Shown: piece after piece, positions 33,801-36,715 of the stretch | How the letters are laid out: every line of letters starts with the position of its first letter | How positions within the stretch are numbered: position 1 is the stretch's first letter | NCBI GenBank assembly: GCA_943736015.1 | Contig: OX031057.1 | Location: forward strand, 56,874,001 to 56,938,000 | From: Tridacna crocea | Lineage: Eukaryota; Mollusca; Bivalvia; Cardiida; Cardiidae | Direction: 5' to 3' | DNA: 64,000 nucleotides | Position numbers and translations under genes: made by a program | The notes under the pieces: model-generated | Seen by the model: the letters and a program-made list of their open reading frames with translations, nothing else | The model's database searches: none | Told to the model about the DNA's origin: nothing

Positions 33801-34876
33801 CGACCATACTTGAAATGTATCGGAAATAGTGAATGAACACTACCAATAAGTAGTAAAAGATATCTAATTATCTTTTAAAACGTCGTGTGCGGTATTGAAG
33901 GAAACAAAAGCGGTATTGAAGGAAAAAAAAAAACAACAAATATTTCTACTTAAAAAAAGCCCACTTTTGGACGGAAAAATTCAGATTTATAAAAGAAGTA
34001 CCAACTACATGTATATCATCCCTTCTTTGGACATTGGTTTGAACTTGGTGTTTCCAGATCATATTTGTCATCACTTGACAGTTATTTTAAAAAGATTGTT
34101 GATTATCGTTTAAACGATTACATAATATGCGTATTGTTAGATTAAAAGCATAACCATTCAACTTTTGTCCCACATGCAAGAGCCACCATTGACGGATTAT
34201 GCTTCCCGGACAGGTCTCTTTTTAGGAAAGTGATGGTTGTCAGTAGATGATCGGTCATGGGAGAGAAGAGTTGGGATGAAACAGGCCACTTGCGTTTGGT
34301 CCTATCTGCCATACAGCATTTGCATATATTCAAAGAATTAAATAAAGAAGGGGCATAACTCTTGGAACAGGGGGTAATGCTGGTATTTGCATTCTATCGT
34401 CAGCAAATGCTTAAAACTTGTATAAGGCTAAAAGAAATTCATCAGGTAAAGAGTACAGAGTGTGTCGCACAGGACATCACAGTTGGACTGCTTTTGCCTT
34501 GTCCTTCATATGTAGATACAAACTACAGAGGAAATTTTGGTCCTCAAATTTGTCTTCTGCAAAGGTTTTTAATTGGACAAGCCTAAATTTTTATCGTTTG
34601 GTATAGCATTATTGAAAGTGTGTCACACTGGATATCGCTCTATAACTGTACTTTATGTTGTTCTTCCTATACAGGTACAAACTTATGAGGAAATGTTGGT
34701 CCTTGAATCCTGAAGACCGACCCGCGTTTGCAGACGTCAAGAATTGGATTTCTGAACTGCTTATGCGTGTTCATCATCACCTCGGCGACATGGACAGCAC
34801 AAGCAACATAGAAAATACATATGTTAATTTGTCCAAGGGTTCTCCGTGTAAATATGAGAATCTTAGAAATTTCTGA
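3354..34876 (+). CDS. MET: MET/RON-like receptor tyrosine kinase, gene 1 (5' partial)
   Basis: Seventeen exons, listed separately, join in frame into 883 codons plus stop. Domain order is the last part of Sema, PSI (six cysteines), an IPT/Ig-like region, a threonine-rich stalk, one transmembrane helix, a juxtamembrane segment, a tyrosine kinase and a short tail. The kinase has a GRGNFG glycine loop, AVK lysine, HRDLAARN catalytic loop, DFG, paired activation-loop tyrosines (SSYYS) and LPVKWMA. The hinge [11 protein letters not shown] and LWELMTRG match vertebrate MET very closely. In the family, ligand binding to Sema drives dimerisation at the plasma membrane, trans-phosphorylation of the loop tyrosines and adaptor docking on the tail. 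The first Sema exon (about 324 residues in gene 2) is missing, so the whole receptor should be about 1200 residues, shorter than human MET. All introns are GT-AG with consistent phases. Orthology to MET rather than RON cannot be settled, since invertebrates commonly have one ancestral gene. Confidence 0.95.
3510..4602. other. Gene 1 intron 2
   Basis: Non-coding, with several homopolymeric T runs (for example 3949-3962) and no recognisable gene. The short open frames on both strands have no domain features. Confidence 0.7.
4603..4722 (+). CDS. Gene 1 exon 3 (end of Sema)
   Basis: 40 codons, phase 0-0, preceded by a T-rich tract and AG, followed by GTAAAT. Contains [10 protein letters not shown] and [11 protein letters not shown]. 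It matches gene 2 exon 62218-62337 at 27 of 40 residues by eye. Confidence 0.92.
4741..5300. repeat. Dispersed repeat with internal tandem unit
   Basis: Begins with the TTTTAGCTC...GAGCAC and 'tgctcaatgttagctattgtgatggccc'-like head that I associate with dispersed bivalve repeats. A unit of about 170 bp then repeats imperfectly: 'tttggtatttggtatgtagc' occurs near 5000 and 'tttgatatttggtatgtagc' near 5164, each followed by 'taccaa/gtttgttcatatga'. Non-coding; sits in intron 3. Confidence 0.55.
5483..5626 (+). CDS. Gene 1 exon 4 (PSI domain)
   Basis: 48 codons, phase 0-0, acceptor TTTCAG and donor GTGAGT. The cysteines follow C-x7-C-x5-C-x2-C-x6-C-x5-C with the VWCGDPP core, typical of the PSI domain that links Sema to the IPT region in plexins and MET. 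39 of 48 residues are identical to gene 2 exon 62788-62931, the best conserved of the paired exons. Confidence 0.95.
5737..5819. repeat. Truncated GTGTAATGCAGAGAAATGACC-family element
   Basis: Contains TAGAGAAATGACCCATGGGTCATTTTGTAAAGGGGGTCATTTCTCTGC in shorter palindromic blocks. Same family as 9251-9365, 43259-43622, 50973-51061 and 58307-58506. The left end is degraded. Confidence 0.6.
5820..6074. mobile_element. MITE-like repeat, 'GTGTCGTCTC' family
   Basis: Inverted termini: CAAAAAGGGGCATTCGGAC on the left and a complementary GAATGCCCCTTTT end on the right. Two internal hairpins are built on AGGCTGATCCGAGACGACAC and its complement, with a CTGCGCA...TGCGCAG core. Related copies: 7157-7352, 15826-16090, 22372-22545. 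No coding capacity. Confidence 0.7.
6136..6415 (+). mobile_element. TTAA MITE, subfamily B copy 1
   Basis: Bounded by TTAA at 6136 and 6412. The right end matches the GAGTATCTATGGAGTAAA end of copy 2. Central palindrome around 6300-6360 uses the subfamily B loop-proximal stem TTGCTCGT-C-ACGAGCAA. Longer than the usual 229 bp because of extra sequence left of the hairpin. Confidence 0.7.
6488..6938 (+). mobile_element. tRNA-derived SINE, interrupted copy
   Basis: Same SINE as the intact copy at 19779-20045. The tRNA-like head has the A-box TGGCTCAGTCGTGAGC. The B-box-like GAGTTCGATAC follows, after a 198-bp insertion at 6533-6730. The body has TTCCGGCGTATTTTCGCC, then the 3' end GTTAAACCCCAATACAAC runs into (AAC)n. 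In intron 4. Not a functional tRNA gene. Confidence 0.85.
6533..6730. mobile_element. Palindromic MITE nested in the SINE
   Basis: 198-bp element with inverted ends GGGCCCGTATTCACCAACCA / complement, and an internal symmetrical pair of ACACAACTTCTGATTGGCTAAACC. It splits the SINE between its A and B boxes. A half copy lies at about 46120-46190 and a worn copy at about 33050-33160. Target duplication is not clear. Confidence 0.8.
6994..7133 (+). CDS. Gene 1 exon 5 (IPT domain, first half)
   Basis: Phase 0 start, phase 2 end (the last codon CG|G is completed in exon 6). Encodes [24 protein letters not shown], the typical start of an IPT/TIG Ig-like fold (P-x-x-G...G-x-x-V-x-I-x-G). Donor GTATAG. 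The open frame runs past the donor, but that part belongs to a repeat. Confidence 0.9.
7157..7352. mobile_element. MITE-like repeat, 'GTGTCGTCTC' family
   Basis: Begins 23 bp after the exon 5 donor. Inverted ends AAAAAAGGCATT.../...GAATGCCTTTTTT, internal CAGCCTGCGCA and CACTACGCAGGCTGATC hairpins. A worn copy. Confidence 0.65.
7488..7594. repeat. Fold-back sequence
   Basis: Imperfect inverted repeat. The left arm 'cctcaaaagggaaaggtccgagaaaata' pairs with the right arm 'ttttctcggacttttcccctttgaag'. The loop holds a second short copy of 'ggtccgatgaaata'. Intronic. Confidence 0.55.
8083..8253 (+). CDS. Gene 1 exon 6 (IPT domain, second half)
   Basis: Starts with the third base of the split Arg codon and ends in phase 2 (AG|C Ser). 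Acceptor TTTGCCAG, donor GTAATT. Encodes [19 protein letters not shown] and [18 protein letters not shown], beta-strand-rich, with N-glycosylation sequons NGT and NFS. Confidence 0.9.
8622..9113. mobile_element. Fold-back element with perfect 57-bp arms
   Basis: Arms 8622-8678 and 8709-8765 are exact reverse complements by eye, with a 30-bp GC-rich spacer. The adjoining segment ends in an inverted TTATTATACTGCAAAG (8771) / CTTTGCAGTATAATAA (to 9113). A diverged copy of the whole lies at 49470-49883, so the two parts travel together. Confidence 0.75.
9251..9365. mobile_element. GTGTAATGCAGAGAAATGACC-family element
   Basis: Short complete copy. Ends are GGAGTAATGCAGAGAAATGACC and the complementary GGTCATTTCTCTGCATTACAC, with one CTACGTGGAG block and one ACCCATGGATCAT block inside. 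Confidence 0.7.
9366..10262. other. Gene 1 intron 6, no gene seen
   Basis: AT-rich, with AATAAT/ATAATA microsatellite tracts at 9768-9800 and 9899-9945 and a C run at 9662-9673. No coding signal. Confidence 0.65.
10263..10445 (+). mobile_element. tRNA-derived SINE, second family, copy 1
   Basis: tRNA-like head with A-box TAGCTCAGACGGTAGC and B-box GGGTTCGATCC. The tail TTTCCGAG...CATTGCGACAAGATCCATTCCTC is shared with the copy at 25301-25502. The head lacks a proper anticodon arm and 3' acceptor pairing, so it is a SINE and not a tRNA gene. Confidence 0.7.
10554..10668 (+). CDS. Gene 1 exon 7 (extracellular Ig-like)
   Basis: Completes the split Ser codon, then 38 codons to phase 0. Acceptor CTACAG, donor GTAAGT. 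Encodes [14 protein letters not shown] and [17 protein letters not shown]; beta-strand-rich, with no cysteine. Confidence 0.9.
10800..10943 (+). repeat. Degenerate TTAA MITE (family A) half
   Basis: Retains GAAGAAAATGCTAGTTATCAGCA, then CTCCTTTCCACGGTGTTTTC and a right end AGGGTTGTAGGGCAAGGGATTAA. The left half is too worn to delimit. Confidence 0.5.
10985..11410. repeat. Degenerate minisatellite
   Basis: Loose tandem repetition of about 50 bp built on 'gtaacatttcctctttgttacggtgtat'-like words, roughly eight diverged copies. Intron 7. Confidence 0.55.
11591..13883. mobile_element. 2.3-kb element with ~200-bp terminal inverted repeats
   Basis: The left end 11591-11795 (GCAGGCATACAAAC...) pairs with 13690-13883 (...GTTTGCCTGC). 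Both carry GTAACTCATTTGCATAT, TAGAACGTCA, CCATCTTG and GCTTTTATTTCGACAGCC. The interior holds tandem units of about 188 bp (13024-13210 and 13211-13330, with looser copies from 12600). Boxes include 'ggggattaaccttgaaa' and 'caaaaccagacagtgtggcgac'. I see no transposase. Occupies most of intron 7. Confidence 0.7.
14187..14471 (+). CDS. Gene 1 exon 8 (extracellular Ig-like region)
   Basis: The largest exon seen in gene 1: 95 codons, phase 0-0, acceptor TTTTCCAG, donor GTAAGT. Contains [19 protein letters not shown], a sequon NVSN and [11 protein letters not shown]; the last strand leads into the next exon (LKGRN). Cysteine-free. Likely covers one worn IPT fold and the start of the next. Confidence 0.9.
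14472..15205. other. Gene 1 intron 8, first part
   Basis: AT-rich non-coding sequence. Open frames here have no domain signal, and I see no clear repeat. Confidence 0.55.
15206..15576 (-). mobile_element. TTAA element, family D copy 1
   Basis: About 370 bp. Left end TTAAGGTGGTAGACCCATAACACTTC, right end ACGAGTCCACTACTTTAG (TTAA mutated). The interior has GATGTCTATCTTGAAATTA and ATAGTGGTTTTAG blocks shared by all family D copies. Reverse orientation relative to 36347-36715. Confidence 0.8.
15826..16090. mobile_element. MITE-like repeat, 'GTGTCGTCTC' family
   Basis: Carries GTATCGTGTCGGATCAGCATCC, AGGCTGATCCGAAACGGCAT and the complementary half AGGACATTTTATGTAAATGTCC, ending in a TTTTTGCATGTTGC tail. 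Worn copy. Confidence 0.6.
16106..16334 (+). mobile_element. TTAA MITE, family A copy 1
   Basis: 229 bp from TTAA to TTGA. Left CTCATTACCAAACGACAATA, centre GAAAATGCTGGT-T-ACCAGCATTTTC, right AGGGATTGTGTGGTAATGGG. Confidence 0.85.
16479..16849 (+). mobile_element. TTAA element, family D copy 2
   Basis: TTAA at both ends (16479-16482, 16846-16849). Left TTAAGGTAAGACCTGTGTAATG, right CATTACACAGGTCTTACCTTAA: the two ends are exact complements over about 22 bp. Confidence 0.85.
16862..17437. other. Gene 1 intron 8, middle
   Basis: Non-coding. 17330-17430 looks like a worn piece of TTAA family C (AGACAGTGTAGATCCAAAATG, GACTGCACAGAAAGATCGTGG). Confidence 0.45.
17438..17666 (+). mobile_element. 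TTAA MITE, family A copy 2
   Basis: 229 bp, TTAA at both ends. Left ACTGGTCCAAATTGAAAGCA and TTTGCAGACGACAAAATAAA blocks; a hairpin with a few mismatches; right GTAGGGATTGTGTGGTAATG. Confidence 0.87.
17706..17872. repeat. Fold-back element beside the TRIM
   Basis: Left arm GAAATAATCTTCTTTTTATC plus GTGGTATATCGTTCAATAAAC pairs with its complement at about 17832-17872. Inner arms pair TTGTGAGTTGTGAGGC with GCCTCATAAATCACAA. A short GAGGGCGATAGCCCGAGTGG loop lies between. Confidence 0.75.
18012..18053 (+). promoter_or_regulatory. 5S-rRNA-like segment in LTR1
   Basis: AGTTAAGCAACGT (18012-18024) equals the box A region of invertebrate 5S rRNA as I remember it. GGTTAGT...TGGATAGGTGACC (18031-18053) matches the box C region. 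The spacing is one base shorter than in 5S rRNA. These are the internal RNA polymerase III control boxes bound by TFIIIA; activity is an inference. Confidence 0.75.
18295..18336 (+). promoter_or_regulatory. 5S-rRNA-like segment in LTR2
   Basis: Same arrangement as in LTR1: AGTTAAGCAACGT at 18295-18307 and GGTTAGTGCCTGGATGGATGACC in 18314-18336, about 20 of 23 matches to remembered 5S box C. The flanking AACGTGCA and TGCACGTT could close a hairpin around it. Confidence 0.75.
18664..18825 (+). CDS. Gene 1 exon 9 (IPT-like, membrane-proximal)
   Basis: 54 codons, phase 0-0, acceptor TTGTCAG, donor [45 protein letters not shown] has the two cysteines and the sequon NRT typical of the later strands of an IPT fold. 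Confidence 0.92.
18840..19778. other. Gene 1 intron 9, no gene seen
   Basis: Mostly AT-rich. 19135-19250 contains a direct duplication of about 60 bp ('cgcaaattctttgaatttggacaaattcacaacgaaataaa' twice in shorter identical blocks). 18990-19090 resembles 61505-61610 in reverse (GGAAGTATTACGTGACAC, AGACGATTTGCCAATT). Confidence 0.5.
19779..20045 (+). mobile_element. tRNA-derived SINE, intact copy with target duplication
   Basis: 267 bp. Head: A-box TGGCTCAGTGGTGAGC and B-box GAGTTCGATACCC. Body: TTCCGGCGTATTTTCGCC. 3' end: GTTAAACCCCAATACAACT. An exact 11-bp duplication CATAGATATTT flanks it (19768-19778 and 20046-20056), as expected for LINE-assisted insertion. Confidence 0.9.
20290..20550 (-). 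repeat. Degenerate TTAA MITE (family A)
   Basis: Recognisable pieces: GAAAGGGAGAACATTCTTGT, AACCAGTTTTTCTCCTTTTC, TTTTGTCGTCTGCAAACGCT and a CATTTGGTTAAGAGTTGATTAA end. The borders are approximate. Confidence 0.5.
20765..20885. repeat. Dispersed repeat shared with 58860-58975
   Basis: GGTATATTCAAGATTGG, TGTCCGGTGGAGAGTA, GGGAAGTAACCCTTGGTGACGCGTC and ATGGTCTATT also occur, in opposite orientation, at 58860-58975. Function unknown. Confidence 0.6.
21330..21560. repeat. Degenerate hairpin MITE
   Basis: Blocks GTTCAAATCGAAAATATTTG, GAAAATATTGTTGGAAAAGG and a right arm TCAGCATTTTCTTCTTTTC resemble family A, but without TTAA ends. Worn. Confidence 0.45.
21791..22015 (+). mobile_element. TTAA MITE, family A copy 3
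   Basis: Left TTAACTCATTACCAAACGAC, centre AAATGCTGGT-T-ACCAGCAATT, right GTAGGGATTGTGTGGTAATG ending GGTCA, so the right TTAA has decayed. Confidence 0.8.
22372..22545. mobile_element. MITE-like repeat, 'GTGTCGTCTC' family, truncated
   Basis: Starts TGCAAAAAGGGGTATTCGGAC. Carries GTGTCGTCTCGGATTAGCCT and GCGCAGTCCGCGCAGGCGAATC. It breaks off after a second GTCGTCTCGAGAAAG. Confidence 0.65.
22755..23008 (+). CDS. Gene 1 exon 10 (stalk and transmembrane helix)
   Basis: Phase 0 start, phase 2 end. Acceptor TCTCAG, donor GTATAT. Finishes the last Ig-like strand ([11 protein letters not shown]). Then comes a Thr-rich, probably O-glycosylated stalk ([14 protein letters not shown]), then one membrane helix [20 protein letters not shown] followed by the stop-transfer run [10 protein letters not shown]. 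The frame would stop soon after the donor, supporting the splice. Confidence 0.95.
23030..23115. repeat. Degenerate hairpin relic
   Basis: GAAAACAATGTGGGAAATG and GGTTTTCTCCTTTTCCTACA retain the family A hairpin arms with a shortened loop, 22 bp after exon 10. Confidence 0.45.
23448..23676 (+). mobile_element. TTAA MITE, family A copy 4
   Basis: 229 bp, TTAA at both ends. Nearly identical to copies 2 and 8, including ACTGGTTCAAATTGAAAGCA and a near-perfect central palindrome. Confidence 0.9.
24081..24293 (+). mobile_element. TTAA MITE, family C copy 1
   Basis: 213 bp, TTAA at both ends. Left TTAACCCCAGGCTGCTAAGC, centre an imperfect palindrome on GATCAAGAACAGATTGCAC and TTTGATCTACACTGTCC, right AGCAGGGCAAGGGTTAA. 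Sister copies: 52857-53068 and 59195-59406. Confidence 0.82.
24480..24770 (+). repeat. Dispersed SINE-like repeat (copy 1)
   Basis: Shares AATGTGGATCTGGGGTCCTG, AGTAAAGTGTAGGACTTGT and AAAAAGCTAG with 37500-37830. The GGGGTCCTG...TAAAGTGTAGGACTTGT stretch could be a worn tRNA-like head. Confidence 0.55.
24789..25017 (+). mobile_element. TTAA MITE, subfamily B copy 2
   Basis: 229 bp, TTAA at both ends. Left CCCTTTACCCCATAAGGCAT, centre AATTGCTCGT-C-ACGAGCATTT, right GAGTATCTATGGAGTAAAAG. Confidence 0.87.
25200..25257. repeat. Perfect 24-bp inverted repeat
   Basis: Arms 25200-25223 and 25234-25257 (core TTATTAAACTAAATAAGTGA and complement) are exact, with a 10-bp AT loop. AT-rich; no other known copy in the window. 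Confidence 0.75.
25301..25502 (+). mobile_element. tRNA-derived SINE, second family, copy 2
   Basis: A-box ATGGCTCATTCGGTAGC, a G run (25350-25362), B-box AGGTTCGATCCCC, then TTTCCGAGGATTGATGAT and CATTGCGACAGGATTCATTC. Cleaner than the copy at 10263. Confidence 0.78.
25723..25850 (+). CDS. Gene 1 exon 11 (juxtamembrane)
   Basis: Completes the split Arg codon, phase 1 at the end (G|AA). Acceptor TTCCAG, donor GTACAG. Encodes [16 protein letters not shown] followed by [15 protein letters not shown]. The SYR tripeptide sits where vertebrate MET has its Cbl-binding DYR; the preceding Asp is replaced by Ser. Confidence 0.88.
25959..26187 (-). mobile_element. TTAA MITE, family A copy 5
   Basis: 229 bp, TTAA at both ends, reverse orientation (left CCCTTTACCAAACAATCCCT). 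Near-perfect central palindrome AATGCTGGT-A-ACCAGCATT. Its right TTAA (26184-26187) is also the left end of the next element. Confidence 0.9.
26184..26562 (-). mobile_element. TTAA element, family D copy 3, abutting copy A5
   Basis: Starts TTAAGGTAGTAGATCCATAA in the shared TTAA and ends GATCCACTAGGTCAA (TTAA mutated). Shares GATGTCTATCTTGAAATTA and ATATAGTGGTTTTAG with other D copies. Confidence 0.82.
26692..26793 (+). CDS. Gene 1 exon 12 (start of kinase)
   Basis: Phase 1 to phase 1. Acceptor TTTTCAG, donor GTAAAA. Encodes [19 protein letters not shown] and NIDALIGR, leading into the glycine loop whose second Gly codon is split to exon 13. Confidence 0.93.
26794..27365. other. Gene 1 intron 12, first part
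   Basis: Open frames continue past the donor but have no kinase character. No repeat recognised. Confidence 0.5.
27366..27593 (+). repeat. Degenerate TTAA MITE (family A)
   Basis: 228 bp, TTAA at both ends, with ACGTGTCAAAATTGAAAGCA and TTTGTTGAAGACAAATTCAG. The hairpin has decayed (GAAAAAGTGATCACAGGGAT), so this is an old copy of unchanged length. Confidence 0.65.
27729..27806 (+). CDS. Gene 1 exon 13 (glycine loop and catalytic lysine)
   Basis: 26 codons including split ones, phase 1-1. Acceptor TTTTTAG, donor GTGTGT. Encodes [19 protein letters not shown] and IAVKTLK; the Lys of AVK is the ATP-binding lysine. Confidence 0.93.
27853..27881. repeat. (CT)n microsatellite
   Basis: Uninterrupted CT dinucleotides, about 14 units, 47 bp into intron 13. 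Confidence 0.95.
27909..28135 (-). mobile_element. TTAA MITE, subfamily B copy 3
   Basis: 227 bp, reverse orientation. Left TTTACTCCATAGATACTCAT, centre AAATTGCTCGT-C-ACGAGCAATTT, right ATGTCTTATGGGGTAAAGGG. The right TTAA has become GTAA. Confidence 0.85.
28740..29830. repeat. Degenerate tandem array, ~118-bp unit
   Basis: About nine diverged units. Each carries 'tctagaggccacattttcagtcc', 'ttggtcagaatgtttg', 'gatatctcaaa' and 'aaaactaggtcactaggtcaaat' blocks. Fills much of intron 13; no lasting open frame. Confidence 0.8.
30027..30211 (+). CDS. Gene 1 exon 14 (alpha-C helix to hinge)
   Basis: Phase 1 start, phase 0 end. Acceptor AAACAG, donor [26 protein letters not shown] contains the alpha-C Glu, followed by [20 protein letters not shown] is the hinge, with Leu at the gatekeeper position as in MET. 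Confidence 0.95.
30478..30610 (+). repeat. Truncated TTAA MITE (family A), left half
   Basis: TTAACACATTACCAAACGAC, ATTTGCCGACGGCAGTTTAA and TAATATTGTTGTAAAAAGGAG, then the homology ends before the second hairpin arm. Lies in the short intron 14. Confidence 0.6.
30738..30847 (+). CDS. Gene 1 exon 15 (catalytic loop)
   Basis: Phase 0 start, phase 2 end. Acceptor TTTTCAG, donor [26 protein letters not shown] continues into the [10 protein letters not shown] catalytic loop, with catalytic Asp and the AARN signature of receptor tyrosine kinases. Confidence 0.97.
31011..31376 (-). mobile_element. TTAA element, family D copy 4
   Basis: 366 bp, TTAA at both ends. Left TTAAGGTATAATAATCCTGT, right TCTAATACCTTAA; internal ATGTCTATCTTGATATGATT and ATATAGTGGTTTTAGG blocks. 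Confidence 0.82.
31613..31841 (-). mobile_element. TTAA MITE, family A copy 6
   Basis: 229 bp, TTAA at both ends. Left CCCTTTCCCAAACAATCCCT; near-perfect palindrome AATGCTGGT-A-ACCAGCATT at its centre. Closest relative is 45435-45663 (shared TACGTGTCAGGAATAGA-like and ATCATATAGAAAAATCAT blocks). Confidence 0.9.
31990..32215. repeat. Short tandem repeat, ~52-bp unit
   Basis: Four worn units of 'tctgcaactgccctcaaatgg' + 'ataagcctgaaaatgt' between 32028 and 32210. Intronic, non-coding. Confidence 0.6.
32218..32451 (+). mobile_element. TTAA MITE, family A copy 7
   Basis: 234 bp, TTAA at both ends. The few extra bases lie in the ACTGGTCCCGGACCAAATTG and hairpin parts. Confidence 0.85.
32544..32706 (+). 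CDS. Gene 1 exon 16 (DFG, activation loop)
   Basis: Completes Met of NCM, then 54 codons to phase 0. Acceptor CTCTAG, donor [26 protein letters not shown] has the DFG, the single Tyr and the adjacent Tyr pair at the positions of MET Y1230, Y1234 and Y1235. It is followed by [12 protein letters not shown] in place of the usual APE. Confidence 0.96.
33050..33160. repeat. Worn MITE copy (6533-6730 family)
   Basis: GATTAGCTAAACTATC, TAAGCCAACCTGAAGTT and GAAAATTCTTCCGAATGGT follow the order of the palindromic MITE nested in the SINE. Degraded. Confidence 0.4.
33221..33357 (+). CDS. Gene 1 exon 17 (kinase C-lobe)
   Basis: Phase 0 start, phase 2 end. Acceptor AATCTAG, donor [24 protein letters not shown] follows DV of exon 16 to give the DVWSFG signature; then [14 protein letters not shown]. 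Confidence 0.96.
33380..33540 (+). repeat. Degenerate tRNA-derived SINE (second family)
   Basis: GGCCGAGCCAGGCCGGTAAGAC with TTTCGGCTTATTTTGTTCGC and GATGATCATTGTTTCGAAGG resembles the copies at 10263 and 25301, but the B-box is lost. Confidence 0.4.
33560..34670. other. Gene 1 intron 17, no gene seen
   Basis: AT-rich. 34340-34600 has worn SINE/MITE-like words (AAGGGGCATAACTCTTGGAA). Open frames at 34362-34606 overlap in several phases and show no family resemblance. Confidence 0.5.
34675..34876 (+). CDS. Gene 1 exon 18 (end of kinase, docking tail, stop)
   Basis: Completes the Leu codon, then 66 codons and TGA (34874-34876). Acceptor [20 protein letters not shown] ends the kinase. The tail of about 45 residues has TYVNL and KYENL, two tyrosines eleven residues apart, each with Asn at +2, the Grb2 SH2 consensus. 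In vertebrate MET the tail has the paired sites Y1349 and Y1356. Confidence 0.96.
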
Positions 34877-35081
34877 CAGAAAATACATCAGTCAGAGTTC
34901 AATGAAATTTTTCAACACAATAGACAGCAGAACAAAGTTATATAACATCACAAGAAATATCTCATTACACTGAACTTACAATATGTTGCAGCGTAGGTCC
35001 ATACCAAACAGGAGAGCTGTAGCTCCATGTATACAGTATCGACTATATTGTTCCACAAAATTAAATGACGAGTATAGTTGC

Positions 35082-35120
35082 AATAAACATAATAAATTGA
35101 ATTTCTCAAAACGAAATAAA
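35082..35120 (+). terminator. Poly(A) signals of gene 1
   Basis: Three AATAAA hexamers at 35082, 35091 and 35115, about 205-240 bp after the stop. This implies a short 3' UTR. The cleavage site cannot be fixed. Confidence 0.6.
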
Positions 35121-35220
35121 ACTGAACAGCCGTAGGTACTCTATGAACAAAACTAAAAACGATTACCTTTATCGAAAAATGAAACGTTTTCCTAAAAAGA
35201 ATGCTAACGAGTATTACTTG

Positions 35221-35449
35221 TTAACTCTTTACCAAACGACAAAATTTTAGACTGGTCCAAATTGAAAGCATTTGCAGACGACAAAATAAAGGTGACTGAA
35301 AAATAGAAATTTGTTCTGGAAAGGGTAGAAAACACTGTGGGAAAAGGAGAAAATGCTGGTTACCAGCATTTTCTCCTTTTCCCACAGTGTTTTCAAAAGG
35401 CTTCTTTCTCAGGGGCGTCAAAAGTAGGGATTGAGTGGTAATGGGTTAA
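35221..35449 (+). mobile_element. TTAA MITE, family A copy 8
   Basis: 229 bp, TTAA at both ends. Perfect palindrome by eye around 35330-35392 (arms about 31 bp, one-base centre). Best reference copy for the forward orientation. Confidence 0.92.
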
Positions 35450-35477
35450 GAGTTTTCACGATAATTTTCGAAATATT

Positions 35478-35706
35478 TTAATCCATTACCACACAGTCCC
35501 TACTTTTGGCGACCCTTAGAAAGAAGCCTTTAGAAAATATTGTGGGAAAAGGAGAAAATGCTGGTAACTAGCATTTTCTCCTTTTCCCACAATGTTTTCT
35601 ACTCTGCACAAAACATATTTCAAATTTTTAGTCACTTTTATTTTGTCGTCTGCAAATGCTTTTGATTTAGACAATCCTAAAATTTTGCCGTTTGGTAATG
35701 AGTTAA
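35478..35706 (-). mobile_element. TTAA MITE, family A copy 9
   Basis: 229 bp, TTAA at both ends, opposite orientation, only 28 bp after copy 8. Left TCCATTACCACACAGTCCCT, palindrome AATGCTGGT-A-ACTAGCATT (one mismatch). Confidence 0.92.
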
Positions 35707-36346
35707 AAGGACATATCTAAACTAAAACATTGCAAATGTTTCAACTGGGTAATCTACCTTCGGTAATGCAGAATCTATCATATAGAATTGTATTGATCCA
35801 GTACTAACAAGTTTATACTGTAGACGACAATGAATTTCTTAAAACACTATACAATATCAGAGAGAAGAGAGAAAGAAACTTAAAAAAGAAAAAAAAAAAA
35901 AATAAGTACAACGGGAAAAAGAGCATAAGAACAACGGAAAAGTAGAGCTAAAGAAAGAAGAACATAAGTCAATTGAAAAAAGAAATAAATTCAAGAACTC
36001 AATTACACATATCGGTCTTATTTCTTCTGGACATAGAACCCAGCACTGTTCACCAGTCACCACCGAAACAAAAACAATTGGCCTGACCAAATAGAACTTG
36101 TTGATATAGTTCTTCCTGATGTTTGTGTATACTGGAAAAATAAATAAAACGTGGCATTCATCTTCCGCATCCTGAAAGTTACATAATTGACATTTTCAAA
36201 GAGATCTTTCAATAATTTGTTGCCTATATTGACCAGTCTCAATTCTTAGCATAAGCAAGGAAAGTCATAATGAACACGTTGCTATACTACTACATATGGT
36301 TTTACTGTATTTGTATTTTTCAAAAGCTACTATACACTAGTGCTAT

Positions 36347-36715
36347 TTAAGGTAGTGGTCCCGTAATAGAAAACAGATATTTCCACTATAATATTATCCT
36401 ACAAAATTTGCTTTGATTAAAAATGAGTATTATTGTAATACTTTAACAATGCCACTTTTTTCTTTTTTTATTTCTTAGAATTATCAGTTATAAATCTAAA
36501 ACCGCTATATTCTCATTCCAAAAGGAAATAATAATTGCACCCCTTTTCTGGAAACTAACAGAAGAATCAACAAATAATTTCACAATAGACATCAAAGGAA
36601 TTTATGCTTAGTTGAAAATGTGCAAAGTATTATATCTGTATAAATGTGTATTTATCACCTGTCACGAAATTTTATTCCATGCTGCACTAGAAGTATTACG
36701 GGTCTACTACCTTAA
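36347..36715 (+). mobile_element. TTAA element, family D copy 5
   Basis: 369 bp, TTAA at both ends. Terminal inverted repeats TTAAGGTAGTGGTCCCGTAA and TTACGGGTCTACTACCTTAA differ at two positions. Best preserved D copy. No coding capacity. Confidence 0.88.

Noticed and set aside
35330-35392. microRNA precursor
   Set aside because: The hairpin is long, near perfect and repeated many times with TTAA ends, so it is a MITE; small-RNA production is possible but unsupported.
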